A stretch of 8,135 nucleotides of DNA from Sphingomonas sp. UBA978 (lineage in GTDB: Bacteria; Pseudomonadota; Alphaproteobacteria; Sphingomonadales; Sphingomonadaceae), in contig NZ_DBBS01000010.1 of assembly GCF_002292295.1 (NCBI RefSeq), positions 157,914 to 166,048 of the forward strand, read 5' to 3'. Made by a program: the position numbers and the translations under genes. Below are positions 1 through 6,462 of this stretch, piece after piece (within the stretch, counting starts at the first letter, position 1; each line of letters opens with the position of its first letter). The notes below the pieces were generated by a model that worked only from the letters and a program-made list of their open reading frames with translations, ran no database searches and was not told the origin of the DNA.

Positions 1-1
1 G

Positions 2-19
2 TCCCGGCGTGCGCCGGGA
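2..19. repeat. GC-rich palindrome at the left edge
   Basis: An 8-base arm (TCCCGGCG, 2-9) is followed by TG and its exact reverse complement (12-19); the flank continues into GATGACG. The window edge cuts the left flank, so the full unit may be longer. The architecture (CCC-GC stem next to an ATGACG/CGTCAT flank) matches the hairpin at 8006-8027, although the stems differ (CCCGGCG versus CCCCGC). It may be a dispersed REP-like intergenic palindrome, or the terminator hairpin of a gene to the left. The hairpin is seen directly; membership of a repeat family is inference from two copies. Confidence 0.6.
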
Positions 20-23
20 TGAC

Positions 24-33
24 GAGGGAAGGG
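24..33 (+). promoter_or_regulatory. Shine-Dalgarno-like purine run for the GIY-YIG gene
   Basis: The run GAGGGAAGGG ends 9 bases before the ATG at 43. This decides in favour of 43 over the ATG at 19, which lies at the end of the palindrome and would have only GC-rich hairpin sequence upstream. Both starts are in the same frame. Confidence 0.45.
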
Positions 34-36
34 CGG

Positions 37-75
37 GTCTACATGAGGGACAACTTCCAGCCGTGCGTCTACATG
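37..75 (+). repeat. 9-bp direct repeat (GTCTACATG) flanking a 21-base spacer
   Basis: GTCTACATG occurs at 37-45 and again at 67-75, exactly 30 bases apart, so the repeat unit plus spacer is ten codons in frame. Both copies encode V-Y-M. Deleting one unit would give MTREGRVYMLASRRHG, a compact GIY-YIG N-terminus. This suggests a small insertion or duplication event. The repeat is seen directly; the history is inference. Confidence 0.7.
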
Positions 76-381
76 CTCGCCAGCCGCCGCCACGGAACGC
101 TATATATCGGCGTCACATCCAACCTGCTCGCACGCATCGTCCAGCACCGTGAGGGGTTGATCCCCGGCTTTACCAAGGCATACGGCGTGCGCCTGCTGGT
201 CTGGTACGAGGTCCACGACACGATGGAGGCCGCCATCGTCCGTGAGAAGCGGCTGAAGGAATGGCGGCGCGCATGGAAGATCGACCTGATCGAAGCGCGG
301 AACGAAGATTGGGCCGACCTCGGGGTCGGATTAGGGCTGCCCCGCTTGGCGCCGGCACCGGTGAAAGAGAGCAACACGTGA
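43..381 (+). CDS. GIY-YIG nuclease family protein (small, single domain)
   Basis: A 112-residue protein consisting of little more than a GIY-YIG (URI-type, COG2827-like) domain. The GIY element is V9-Y10-M11 and the YIG element is Y21-I22-G23. The conserved arginine appears to be R31 and the likely metal-binding glutamate E68, in the pattern RExxLKxWxRxxKxxLI (67-83). This fold cuts DNA, but the physiological role of these stand-alone proteins is largely unknown, so no specific substrate is claimed. The start at 43 is chosen for its purine-rich ribosome site; the in-frame ATG at 19 would add MTREGRVY. The first eight codons lie in what looks like a 30-base insertion bounded by a 9-base direct repeat (37-45 and 67-75). 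The stop overlaps the GTG of pheS, suggesting translational coupling. The C-terminal 20 residues are low-complexity and Pro/Leu/Ala-rich. Family assignment is firm; the start and the function are not. Confidence 0.85.
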   Translation: MRDNFQPCVYMLASRRHGTLYIGVTSNLLARIVQHREGLIPGFTKAYGVRLLVWYEVHDTMEAAIVREKRLKEWRRAWKIDLIEARNEDWADLGVGLGLPRLAPAPVKESNT

Positions 382-1478
382 CTGACGACCTCGATACCCT
401 TCGCGACCATATGCTGACCGCGATCGACGCCGCGACCGGACTCGACGCGCTGGAGGCGGTGCGGGTCGAGGCGCTCGGCAAGCAGGGCAATGTCACGCAA
501 TTGCTCAAGACGCTCGGCAAGATGAGCCCCGAGCAGCGCCAGAGCGAAGGCCCGCGGATCAACGGCCTGCGCGAGGCGGTCGCCGGCGCGATCGCCACGC
601 GCAAGGCGGTGCTGGAACGCGCCGCGCTCGACGCGCGCCTCGCGAGCGAGACGCTCGACATGACGCTGCCGGCGGAGGGCGTCGCTGCGGGCACGGTGCA
701 TCCGGTCAGCCAGGTCATGGACGAACTCGCGGAAATCTTCGCCGACCTCGGCTTCGCGGTCGCGACCGGGCCGGAGATCGAGGACGACTGGCACAATTTC
801 ACCGCGCTCAACATTCCCGAAACGCATCCGGCGCGGGCGATGCACGATACCTTCTATTTCCCCGACGGCGAGGCGGGCGAGAAGCGCATGCTGCTGCGCA
901 CGCACACGTCGCCCGTGCAGATCCGCACGATGCTCGACCAGCCGCCGCCGATCCGCATCATCGCGCCGGGTCGCACCTACCGGTCGGACAGCGACGCCAC
1001 CCACACGCCGATGTTCCATCAGGTCGAGGGGCTGGTGATCGACAAGGGGATCACGCTCGGCCACCTCAAATGGACGCTGGAGACGTTCCTGAAGGCGTTC
1101 TTCGAGCGCGACGACATCGTCCTGCGCCTGCGTCCCAGCTATTTCCCCTTCACCGAACCCTCGGCGGAGGTCGACGTCGGCTATACGATCGAGAAGGGCA
1201 AGCGCGTCATCGGCGGCCACCCCGGCAGCAAGGGGGGAGGCGGCTGGATGGAGGTGCTCGGATCGGGCATGGTCCACCCCAAGGTCATCGAATCCTGCGG
1301 GCTCGATCCGGACGAATGGCAGGGCTTCGCCTTCGGCTGCGGCATCGACCGGCTGGCGATGCTCAAATACGGCATGGACGACCTGCGCCCCTTCTTCGAC
1401 GGCGATATCCGCTGGCTGAAGCATTACGGCTTCTCCGCGCTCGAAACCCCCACGCTGTCCGGAGGAGTCGGCGCATGA
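378..1478 (+). CDS. pheS: phenylalanine--tRNA ligase alpha subunit
   Basis: This is the catalytic subunit of the cytoplasmic alpha2-beta2 class II synthetase that charges tRNA-Phe using ATP. It has 366 residues, slightly longer than the 327 of E. coli. The GTG start at 378 gives the usual N-terminus (TDDLDTLRDHMLTAIDAA). AAAGAGAG at 363-370 is a suitable ribosome site, and the codon overlaps the stop of the preceding gene. Residues 1 to about 95 form the helical coiled-coil arm that contacts tRNA. The core starts at HPVSQVMDEL. RTHTSPVQIR (174-183) and GRTYRSDSDATHTPMFHQVEG (198-218) cover motif 2 and the substrate pocket. Motif 3 is GFAFGCGIDR (316-325), with the ATP-contacting arginine at R325. 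The stop overlaps pheT as ATGA, which would help balance subunit synthesis. Reading upstream to 261 is possible but only overlaps the GIY-YIG gene. Identification is secure. Confidence 0.98.
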   Translation: MTDDLDTLRDHMLTAIDAATGLDALEAVRVEALGKQGNVTQLLKTLGKMSPEQRQSEGPRINGLREAVAGAIATRKAVLERAALDARLASETLDMTLPAEGVAAGTVHPVSQVMDELAEIFADLGFAVATGPEIEDDWHNFTALNIPETHPARAMHDTFYFPDGEAGEKRMLLRTHTSPVQIRTMLDQPPPIRIIAPGRTYRSDSDATHTPMFHQVEGLVIDKGITLGHLKWTLETFLKAFFERDDIVLRLRPSYFPFTEPSAEVDVGYTIEKGKRVIGGHPGSKGGGGWMEVLGSGMVHPKVIESCGLDPDEWQGFAFGCGIDRLAMLKYGMDDLRPFFDGDIRWLKHYGFSALETPTLSGGVGA

Positions 1479-3850
1479 AGTTCACCCTCGACTGGCTGCG
1501 CCAGCATCTCGACACCGACGCCGACCTCGATACGATCGTCAACGGCCTGACCCGCATCGGGCTGGAGGTGGAGGGCGTCCACAATCCGGGCGATGCGCTG
1601 CAGGCGTTCCGCGTCGCCAAGGTGCTCAGCGCCGAGCGCCATCCGCAGGCGGACAAGCTGCAGGTCCTGTCCGTGGACGCGGGCGACGGCCCGCTGCAGG
1701 TCGTCTGCGGCGCGCCCAATGCCCGCGCCGGGCTGGTCGGCGTGTTCGGCCCGCCGGGCGCCTATGTCCCCGGCCTCGACGTGACGCTGAAGGTCGCCGC
1801 CATCCGCGGCGTCGAATCGAACGGCATGATGTGCTCGACCCGCGAACTCGAGCTGGGCGAGGATCACGACGGGATCATCGAACTGCCCGCCGACGCGCCG
1901 GTCGGCACGCTCTTCCCGGACTATGCGGGGCTCAACGATGCGGTTATCGATATCAGCGTCACCCCCAACCGGCAGGATTGCATGGGCGTGCGCGGCATCG
2001 CCCGCGATCTCGCCGCCGCCGGGCTCGGCACGCTGAAGCCGCTCGCCGTCGCGCCCGTCGCGGGCGAGGGCGCGGCGCCGGACGTGCGCACCGACGACCC
2101 CGCCGGCTGCCCCGCCTTCTACGCACAGAATGTCAGCGGCGTCGCCAACGGCGAATCGCCCGAATGGATGCGTCGCCGGCTGACCGCGATCGGGCAGAAG
2201 CCGATCAGCGCGCTGGTCGACATCACCAACTACGTCTCGATCGATCTCGGCCGCCCGCTCCACGTATACGACCGTGCCCGGCTCAGCGGCGGGCTGACGG
2301 CGCGCAAGGCACATGCCGGCGAGCAGGTCCTCGCGCTCAACGGCAAGACCTATACGCTCACCCCGGCGATGACCGTCATCGCCGACGACGCTCAGGTCCA
2401 CGACATCGGCGGCATCATGGGCGGCGAGCGTTCGGGTGTGTCCGCGGACACCACCGACGTGCTGATCGAATGCGCCTTTTTCGATCCCGATCATATCGCC
2501 CGCACCGGCCAGGCGCTGATGCTGACCAGCGACGCGCGTCAGCGGTTCGAACGCGGCGTCGATCCGGCGTTCCTCGACGACGGCCTGGCGATCGCGACGC
2601 GACTGGTGCTCGATCTGTGCGGCGGTACGCCGTCGCCGGTGACCCGCGCCGGCCAGCCGCCGCTCGCGCCGCGTGTCGTCGCTTACGATCCGGCCAGGGC
2701 GGAGACGCTCGGCGGCCTCGCCGTTGCCGCGGACCGCCAGCGCGCGATCCTCGAATCGCTCGGCTTCGGCGTCGCCGGCGACGGGGACGCCGACTGGCGC
2801 GTTACCGTGCCGAGCTGGCGCCGCGACATCGACGGCGCCGCCGATCTGGTCGAGGAGGTCATCCGGATCGAGGGGATCGACAAGGTCGCCCCCGTGCCGC
2901 TGCCGCGCACGCCCGGCGTCGCCACGCCGACCGCGACGCCCGAACAGAAGGTCGAACGCCGCGTCCGCCGCGCCGCTGCCGCGCGCGGCCTCGACGAGGC
3001 GGTGACGTGGAGCTTCCTGTCCGAAGCGCAGGCCGCGCCCTTAGGTGGCGGCGCATGGACGCTCGCCAATCCGATCAGCGAAGACCTCAAGGTCATGCGC
3101 CCCTCGCTGCTCCCCGGCCTACTGTCGGCGACCGAACGCAACCTCAAGCGCGGCATCGCGTCGGTGCGCCTGTTCGAGATCGGCCGCCGCTATCTCGCCG
3201 ACGCCGAGCGCCCGACGCTCGGCCTCGTCCTCGCCGGCAACCGGCGCGAGCGCGCTTGGCGCGACGGCAAGGCGGCGGGCTTCGACGCGTACGACGCCAA
3301 GGCGGAGGCGCTGGCACTGCTCGCCGCCGCGGGCGCGCCGGTCGACAATCTGCAGGTGATGGGCGAGGCGGGTGACGCCTGGCACCCCGGCCAGAGCGGC
3401 ACGCTCCGGCTCGGGCCGAAGACGGTGCTGGCGACGTTCGGCATGCTCCACCCGAACCTGCTCAAGGCGTTCGACCTCGACGGTGCGGTCGCGGCGGTCG
3501 AAGTGTATCTCGACGCGCTGCCGGCGAAGCGGTCGTCGGGCTTCACGCGCCCCGCCTTCGCGCCGCCCGCGCTGCAGTCGGTCCGCCGCGACTTCGCGTT
3601 CCTCGTCCCGGCATCGGTGAGTGCCGATGCGCTCGTCCGCGCGGTGCGCAGTGCCGACAAGGCGGCGATCACCGGCGCGCGCGTGTTCGACGTCTTCACC
3701 GGCGCCGGGGTCGAGGAGGGCGCCAAGTCGGTGGCGGTCGAGGTGACGCTGCAACCCGCCGACAAGAGCTTCACCGACGAGATGCTGAAGGGGATCGCCG
3801 ACAAGGTCGTCGCGGCGGCGGCGAAGCAGGGCGCCAGCCTGAGGGGATGA
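1475..3850 (+). CDS. pheT: phenylalanine--tRNA ligase beta subunit
   Basis: The 791-residue beta subunit (E. coli: 795) pairs with PheS, binds tRNA-Phe and edits mischarged Tyr-tRNA. The ATG at 1475 overlaps the pheS stop and follows a strong GGAGGAG ribosome site (1461-1467). Domains in order: N-terminal segment; EMAP-II-like OB-fold tRNA-binding domain at about 40-150 (HPQADKLQV, VVCGAPNAR, ESNGMMCSTREL); B3/B4 editing domain at about 210-385 with LVDITNY (247-253), GRPLH (259-263), GGIMGGE (312-318) and RFERGVDP (357-364); B5 domain at about 400-475. Within B5, PSWRRDI (446-452) is followed by D457, E460 and E461, which together with D451 reproduce the spacing of the E. coli magnesium ligands. 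A catalytic-like core follows, then the FDX-ACB anticodon-binding domain at about 697-791 (VRRDFAF from 703). All domains are present and in frame. No leader peptide or attenuator is visible, because the overlapping GIY-YIG and pheS genes occupy the upstream space. Confidence 0.98.
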   Translation: MKFTLDWLRQHLDTDADLDTIVNGLTRIGLEVEGVHNPGDALQAFRVAKVLSAERHPQADKLQVLSVDAGDGPLQVVCGAPNARAGLVGVFGPPGAYVPGLDVTLKVAAIRGVESNGMMCSTRELELGEDHDGIIELPADAPVGTLFPDYAGLNDAVIDISVTPNRQDCMGVRGIARDLAAAGLGTLKPLAVAPVAGEGAAPDVRTDDPAGCPAFYAQNVSGVANGESPEWMRRRLTAIGQKPISALVDITNYVSIDLGRPLHVYDRARLSGGLTARKAHAGEQVLALNGKTYTLTPAMTVIADDAQVHDIGGIMGGERSGVSADTTDVLIECAFFDPDHIARTGQALMLTSDARQRFERGVDPAFLDDGLAIATRLVLDLCGGTPSPVTRAGQPPLAPRVVAYDPARAETLGGLAVAADRQRAILESLGFGVAGDGDADWRVTVPSWRRDIDGAADLVEEVIRIEGIDKVAPVPLPRTPGVATPTATPEQKVERRVRRAAAARGLDEAVTWSFLSEAQAAPLGGGAWTLANPISEDLKVMRPSLLPGLLSATERNLKRGIASVRLFEIGRRYLADAERPTLGLVLAGNRRERAWRDGKAAGFDAYDAKAEALALLAAAGAPVDNLQVMGEAGDAWHPGQSGTLRLGPKTVLATFGMLHPNLLKAFDLDGAVAAVEVYLDALPAKRSSGFTRPAFAPPALQSVRRDFAFLVPASVSADALVRAVRSADKAAITGARVFDVFTGAGVEEGAKSVAVEVTLQPADKSFTDEMLKGIADKVVAAAAKQGASLRG

Positions 3851-3864
3851 CGGCGCGGGTGACG

Positions 3865-3886
3865 GGACCGGGCAGAGGCCCGGTCC
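3865..3886. terminator. hairpin between convergent genes, possible bidirectional terminator
   Basis: A perfect 9-bp stem, GGACCGGGC (3865-3873) and GCCCGGTCC (3878-3886), closes on the tetraloop AGAG. It lies in the 39-base gap between the stop of pheT and the stop of the leftward L,D-transpeptidase gene, where a shared terminator is expected. Neither strand has a U-tract after the stem, so it is not a textbook intrinsic terminator; it may act as an RNA 3'-end stabiliser or need Rho. Confidence 0.5.
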
Positions 3887-3889
3887 GGA

Positions 3890-4600
3890 TCACACCTTGG
3901 CGGAGAAGATCATCCGGCCCGCGCCGAGCTGCGCGAACACGTCGCCGAGGTCGCCTTCGCCGACCGCGAAACAGCCCTGGCTGCGGCCGAGCATGCCGTG
4001 CGTGCGCAGCATGTCGCGGTTCGCATACCAGGCGGAATGGACGACGATCGCGCGCGCCAGCGCATTGTCGTTGGTCGGATCGAGGCCGATCAGCCGCTGC
4101 GACCGGCCATGCTTGCCGACATAATAATCGGCGGTGACGAACGACCCCTCCGACGAGGCGTTCGAATTGGGTTCGTTGGAGAAGCGCTTGAGGAAGCCGG
4201 TATGCGCGGGGTCCGACCCGCTGCCGTGCGCGACGAGGAACGACCGGCTCTTGCCCGACACCAGATCGACGAGGTGGAAGCGCGCCTGCGACGAGGGCGC
4301 CGACATGTCGGCGATCGCGATCCGGTCGCGATGCGCGACGCGGCGGCCGTGGGTGTTGAGCGCGGCGAGCGCCTGACGCATCAGGTCCGGGCGCACCACC
4401 CGCGGCGAGGTGATCGGACGTGCGGCCACCATCGGGCGCGGAGCGGGGAGCGGCGGTTCGGTGAGCGGGCGAAGATCCTTCTGGGTCAGCCGCCGCGTCG
4501 CCGCGGACACCGTGCCCGGCACCGCCAGCGTCGCCGCCAGCACCAGGCCGTTCTTTAGAAGAGCGCGTCGGTCATGTGCGCTATCGTGCTCAATTTGCAT
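3890..4600 (-). CDS. murein L,D-transpeptidase catalytic-domain protein (YkuD_2 type), exported
   Basis: A 236-residue predicted periplasmic protein. The leader has a twin-arginine-like motif, D10-R11-R12-A13-L14-L15-K16, then a hydrophobic stretch (about 17-29) and a probable cleavage site after V31-S32-A33. A Pro/Arg-rich linker (about 40-70) precedes the catalytic fold (about 72-236). Matches to the YkuD_2 (DUF4833-free, murein L,D-transpeptidase-like) pattern are IADMS (96-100), LVDLVSGK (110-117), the AHGSGSD segment (124-130), VVHSAWY (186-192) and GRSQGCFAV (205-213). C210 is the likely nucleophile and H188 the likely partner. L,D-transpeptidases join peptidoglycan stems or attach proteins through a covalent cysteine intermediate; activity of this subfamily is less well documented. 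The start at 4600 is the first ATG before the leader and has only a weak ribosome site. The gene is divergent from the YkuD gene at 4812. The domain call is solid; substrate and export route are inferred. Confidence 0.88.
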   Translation of the reverse strand: MQIEHDSAHDRRALLKNGLVLAATLAVPGTVSAATRRLTQKDLRPLTEPPLPAPRPMVAARPITSPRVVRPDLMRQALAALNTHGRRVAHRDRIAIADMSAPSSQARFHLVDLVSGKSRSFLVAHGSGSDPAHTGFLKRFSNEPNSNASSEGSFVTADYYVGKHGRSQRLIGLDPTNDNALARAIVVHSAWYANRDMLRTHGMLGRSQGCFAVGEGDLGDVFAQLGAGRMIFSAKV

Positions 4601-4632
4601 CGAAATTTCAAAAGCCCCGGTTTGATCCCGCT

Positions 4633-4652
4633 AAAGCTCATATAGCAGCTTT
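4633..4652. promoter_or_regulatory. inverted repeat AAAGCT-N8-AGCTTT, possible operator
   Basis: AAAGCT (4633-4638) and AGCTTT (4647-4652) form an exact 6-bp inverted repeat with an 8-base spacer, centred on the candidate -10 element of the minus-strand gene. A dimeric repressor bound here would block that promoter. A 6-bp match can arise by chance in AT-richer DNA, so this is tentative. Confidence 0.25.
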
Positions 4653-4670
4653 GGACTTAATTTTCTGCAA
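4639..4670 (-). promoter_or_regulatory. candidate promoter for the leftward L,D-transpeptidase gene
   Basis: Read on the minus strand, TTGCAG (4670-4665) lies 17 bases before TGCTAT, within GCTATATG (4646-4639). The latter resembles the GCTANAWC -10 form described for alphaproteobacteria. A start of transcription near 4632 would leave a leader of about 30 bases before the ATG. The -35 match is poor, and the call depends mainly on position and local AT richness. Confidence 0.3.
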
Positions 4671-4811
4671 CTTGCCGCCCCGGTCGGCTCTTTGGTTGCA
4701 CGGCTGGGCGCGAGTCGGGCTCGATTGATCCCGAATCCGGCGCGGCACGAATCGAAATGTCATGCGTTGATCGATGTGAAGGGGGACGGACGAGGAAAGG
4801 CTGGAATACCT

Positions 4812-5399
4812 ATGAAGCAATGGCTCATCATGGCTGGTGCCGCGATACTCGCCATCGCTCCCGCCCCCGCGCTGGCGGCGACCGACGCACTGGCGCCGGA
4901 GGTGACGACGCTGGCCCCGAATCGCTTCCTGTGGAACGACAATGTGACGCTCGAACCGGTCAGCATCGTCATCTCGATCCCCGACCAGAAGGCCTATGTC
5001 TATCGCGGCGAGCTGTTGATCGGCGCGTCGACGGTATCGACGGGCAAGGACGGCAAGGACACGCCGGTCGGCGTCTTCCCGATCCTGCAGAAGTCGGAAA
5101 AGCACAAGAGCAACCTGTACGATGATGCGCCGATGCCGTTCATGCAGCGGCTGACCTGGGACGGCGTCGCGATTCACGCGGGTATGAACCCCGGCTTCCC
5201 CGCCTCCCACGGCTGCATCCGCGTGCCGACGGCGTTCGCGAAAAAGCTGTTCGCGGTGACGTCCAAGGGCACGCCGGTGCTGGTGACCGATGCGTCGGCC
5301 GCCGAAGGCTGGACGCCGCCGACGCCCTATGACGCGCAGGCGATGCAGGCCGAAACCGCCAGCGCCAATACGGCGCTGCTGGAGACGGCGGCCCGCTAG
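4812..5399 (+). CDS. L,D-transpeptidase (YkuD domain), exported
   Basis: A 195-residue predicted periplasmic enzyme that forms 3-3 cross-links in peptidoglycan or links proteins to it by a cysteine-thioester mechanism. The start at 4812 is chosen because it opens directly onto a Sec-type signal peptide: MKQW, a hydrophobic core to about residue 19, and an ALA/A cleavage site after A22. The open frame runs 40 codons further up but codes for nothing signal-like. AGGAAAGG at 4793-4800 is a somewhat distant ribosome site (11 bases). The YkuD fold spans about 50-160: IVISIPDQKAYVYRG (52-66), the TPVGVFPI strand (84-91), H122 in IHAG, and the hallmark SHGCIRVP (132-139) with nucleophile C135, H133 and R137. 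The tail (161-195) is Ala/Thr-rich, probably disordered. There is no LysM or other wall-binding domain. It is divergent from the YkuD_2 gene at 3890-4600. Which cross-link it makes cannot be read from sequence. Confidence 0.93.
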   Translation: MKQWLIMAGAAILAIAPAPALAATDALAPEVTTLAPNRFLWNDNVTLEPVSIVISIPDQKAYVYRGELLIGASTVSTGKDGKDTPVGVFPILQKSEKHKSNLYDDAPMPFMQRLTWDGVAIHAGMNPGFPASHGCIRVPTAFAKKLFAVTSKGTPVLVTDASAAEGWTPPTPYDAQAMQAETASANTALLETAAR

Positions 5400-5468
5400 G
5401 ACTGCGGATGCGTTGACCGACGGGCACGACGCGGGCAATCGCGGCGCGGACCATCGGGGAATTCGTTC

Positions 5469-6344
5469 ATGACCACACGCGTCACCATCACCTCCGGCAC
5501 GTTGACCGCCGTGATCGATCCCCTCGGCGCGGAGCTAATCCATCTGCGCGATGCCGAGGGCCGTGAGCTGATGACGGACGCCGACCCGGCCTTCTGGACG
5601 GGGCATGCGCCAATCCTGTTTCCCGTGGTCGGCATGCCGTTGGAGGAGACGATCCGCGTCGACGGTCGCGCCTATCCGATGAAGAAGCACGGCTTCGCGC
5701 GTCGCGCTGTGTTCGAGACGGTGGAGGCGAGCGAGGCGCGCGTCACCTTCGCCTTGACCGACAGCGCAGCCACCCGCGACAGCTACCCCTTCGCCTTCCG
5801 GCTCGAACTCACATACACGCTCGACGGCGCGACGCTGGATATCGCTGCGAGGGTGATGAACCCCGCTGAGACGCCGCTGCCGGCCAGCTTCGGCTTCCAT
5901 CCCGCCTTCGCCTGGCCGCTGCCGTACGGGCAGGATCGCGCCGCACATCGCATCCTGTTCGACGCCGACGAACCCGATACGCTGCGCACGATCGCCGCCG
6001 ACGGCACGATCGCGGCGGCGCGCAAGGAATCGCCGCTCTACGGCCGCGAATTGCGCCTGCGGGACGATCTGTTCGCGCAGGACGCCCTGGTCTGGGACGC
6101 CATCCGCTCCGACGCCGTCGTCTATGGCGCCCCCGACGGCCCGCGGCTGCGCATCGCCTTTCCGGACACGCCGATGCTCGGCATCTGGACCAAGCCGGGC
6201 GCGGCCTATGTCTGCGTCGAGCCATGGCACGGCATCGCCGATCCCGAGGGCTATCGCGGCGACTATCGCGACAAGCCCGGCGTATTCGAGGTTCCCGCAG
6301 GGGGCAAAAAGCGGATCGGGATGCGCGTCACGCTGGAGGGGTAA
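5469..6344 (+). CDS. aldose 1-epimerase family protein (LacX-like)
   Basis: A 291-residue cytoplasmic protein of the galactose-mutarotase-like fold, which interconverts alpha and beta anomers of aldoses; some relatives act on phosphorylated hexoses. It has no signal peptide. Visible family motifs are GHAPILFPVVG (45-55), KKHGFAR (72-78), FGFHPAF (141-147) and YVCVEPWHG (247-255). By family analogy H74 and H144 would be the substrate-binding or general-acid histidines and E251 the general base. Length and the GHAPILFPVVG opening fit the LacX-type branch rather than the longer GalM. GGGGA at 5456-5460 is a good ribosome site 8 bases before the ATG. It follows the YkuD gene after 69 bases with no evident terminator, so read-through from that gene is possible. 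No sugar-utilisation genes lie nearby, so the physiological sugar is unknown. Fold assignment is firm, substrate open. Confidence 0.92.
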   Translation: MTTRVTITSGTLTAVIDPLGAELIHLRDAEGRELMTDADPAFWTGHAPILFPVVGMPLEETIRVDGRAYPMKKHGFARRAVFETVEASEARVTFALTDSAATRDSYPFAFRLELTYTLDGATLDIAARVMNPAETPLPASFGFHPAFAWPLPYGQDRAAHRILFDADEPDTLRTIAADGTIAAARKESPLYGRELRLRDDLFAQDALVWDAIRSDAVVYGAPDGPRLRIAFPDTPMLGIWTKPGAAYVCVEPWHGIADPEGYRGDYRDKPGVFEVPAGGKKRIGMRVTLEG

Positions 6345-6462
6345 AGCGCGGGGTGCGGCGAGCAAAACACGCCCCTGTCCTATCCGTCGCCAATCTGGCA
6401 AAGCGCCGCCATCCCTCATCGCGCCTGCCGCCGCAGGCTGCGCCATCCAGAGATCTGCCGCC

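Noticed and set aside
261..377. Upstream extension of pheS to an ATG at 261
   Set aside because: The extra 39 residues only read the GIY-YIG gene out of frame, and PheS family N-termini fit the GTG at 378.
69..1424. A 451-codon open frame on the minus strand across the GIY-YIG gene and pheS
   Set aside because: Its translation is Arg/Ala/Leu/Asp-rich with no recognisable domain and mirrors the strongly conserved pheS frame; GC-rich DNA commonly yields such antisense openings.
1070..1474. Upstream extension of pheT into pheS
   Set aside because: An Arg-rich shadow of pheS; the ATG at 1475 has a strong GGAGGAG site and a standard PheT N-terminus.
1424..2494. A 356-codon minus-strand frame inside pheT
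   Set aside because: Low-complexity shadow of the pheT coding sequence without motif or ribosome site.
1831..3375. A 514-codon plus-strand frame inside pheT
   Set aside because: Arg/Pro/Ala-rich out-of-frame shadow; pheT itself is intact and matches its family throughout.
4602..4609. GAAATTTC palindrome just upstream of the YkuD_2 start
   Set aside because: An isolated 8-base palindrome in AT-richer DNA with no second site or known matching factor.
6423..6438. Hairpin GCCTGC/GCAGGC with loop CGCC upstream of prfC
   Set aside because: Only six pairs in very GC-rich DNA, no U-tract, and no link to a gene end or start; likely chance.
6124..6462. Fusion-like extension of prfC into the epimerase gene
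   Set aside because: The extra residues are out-of-frame shadow of the epimerase; the RF3 family begins just before the P-loop.
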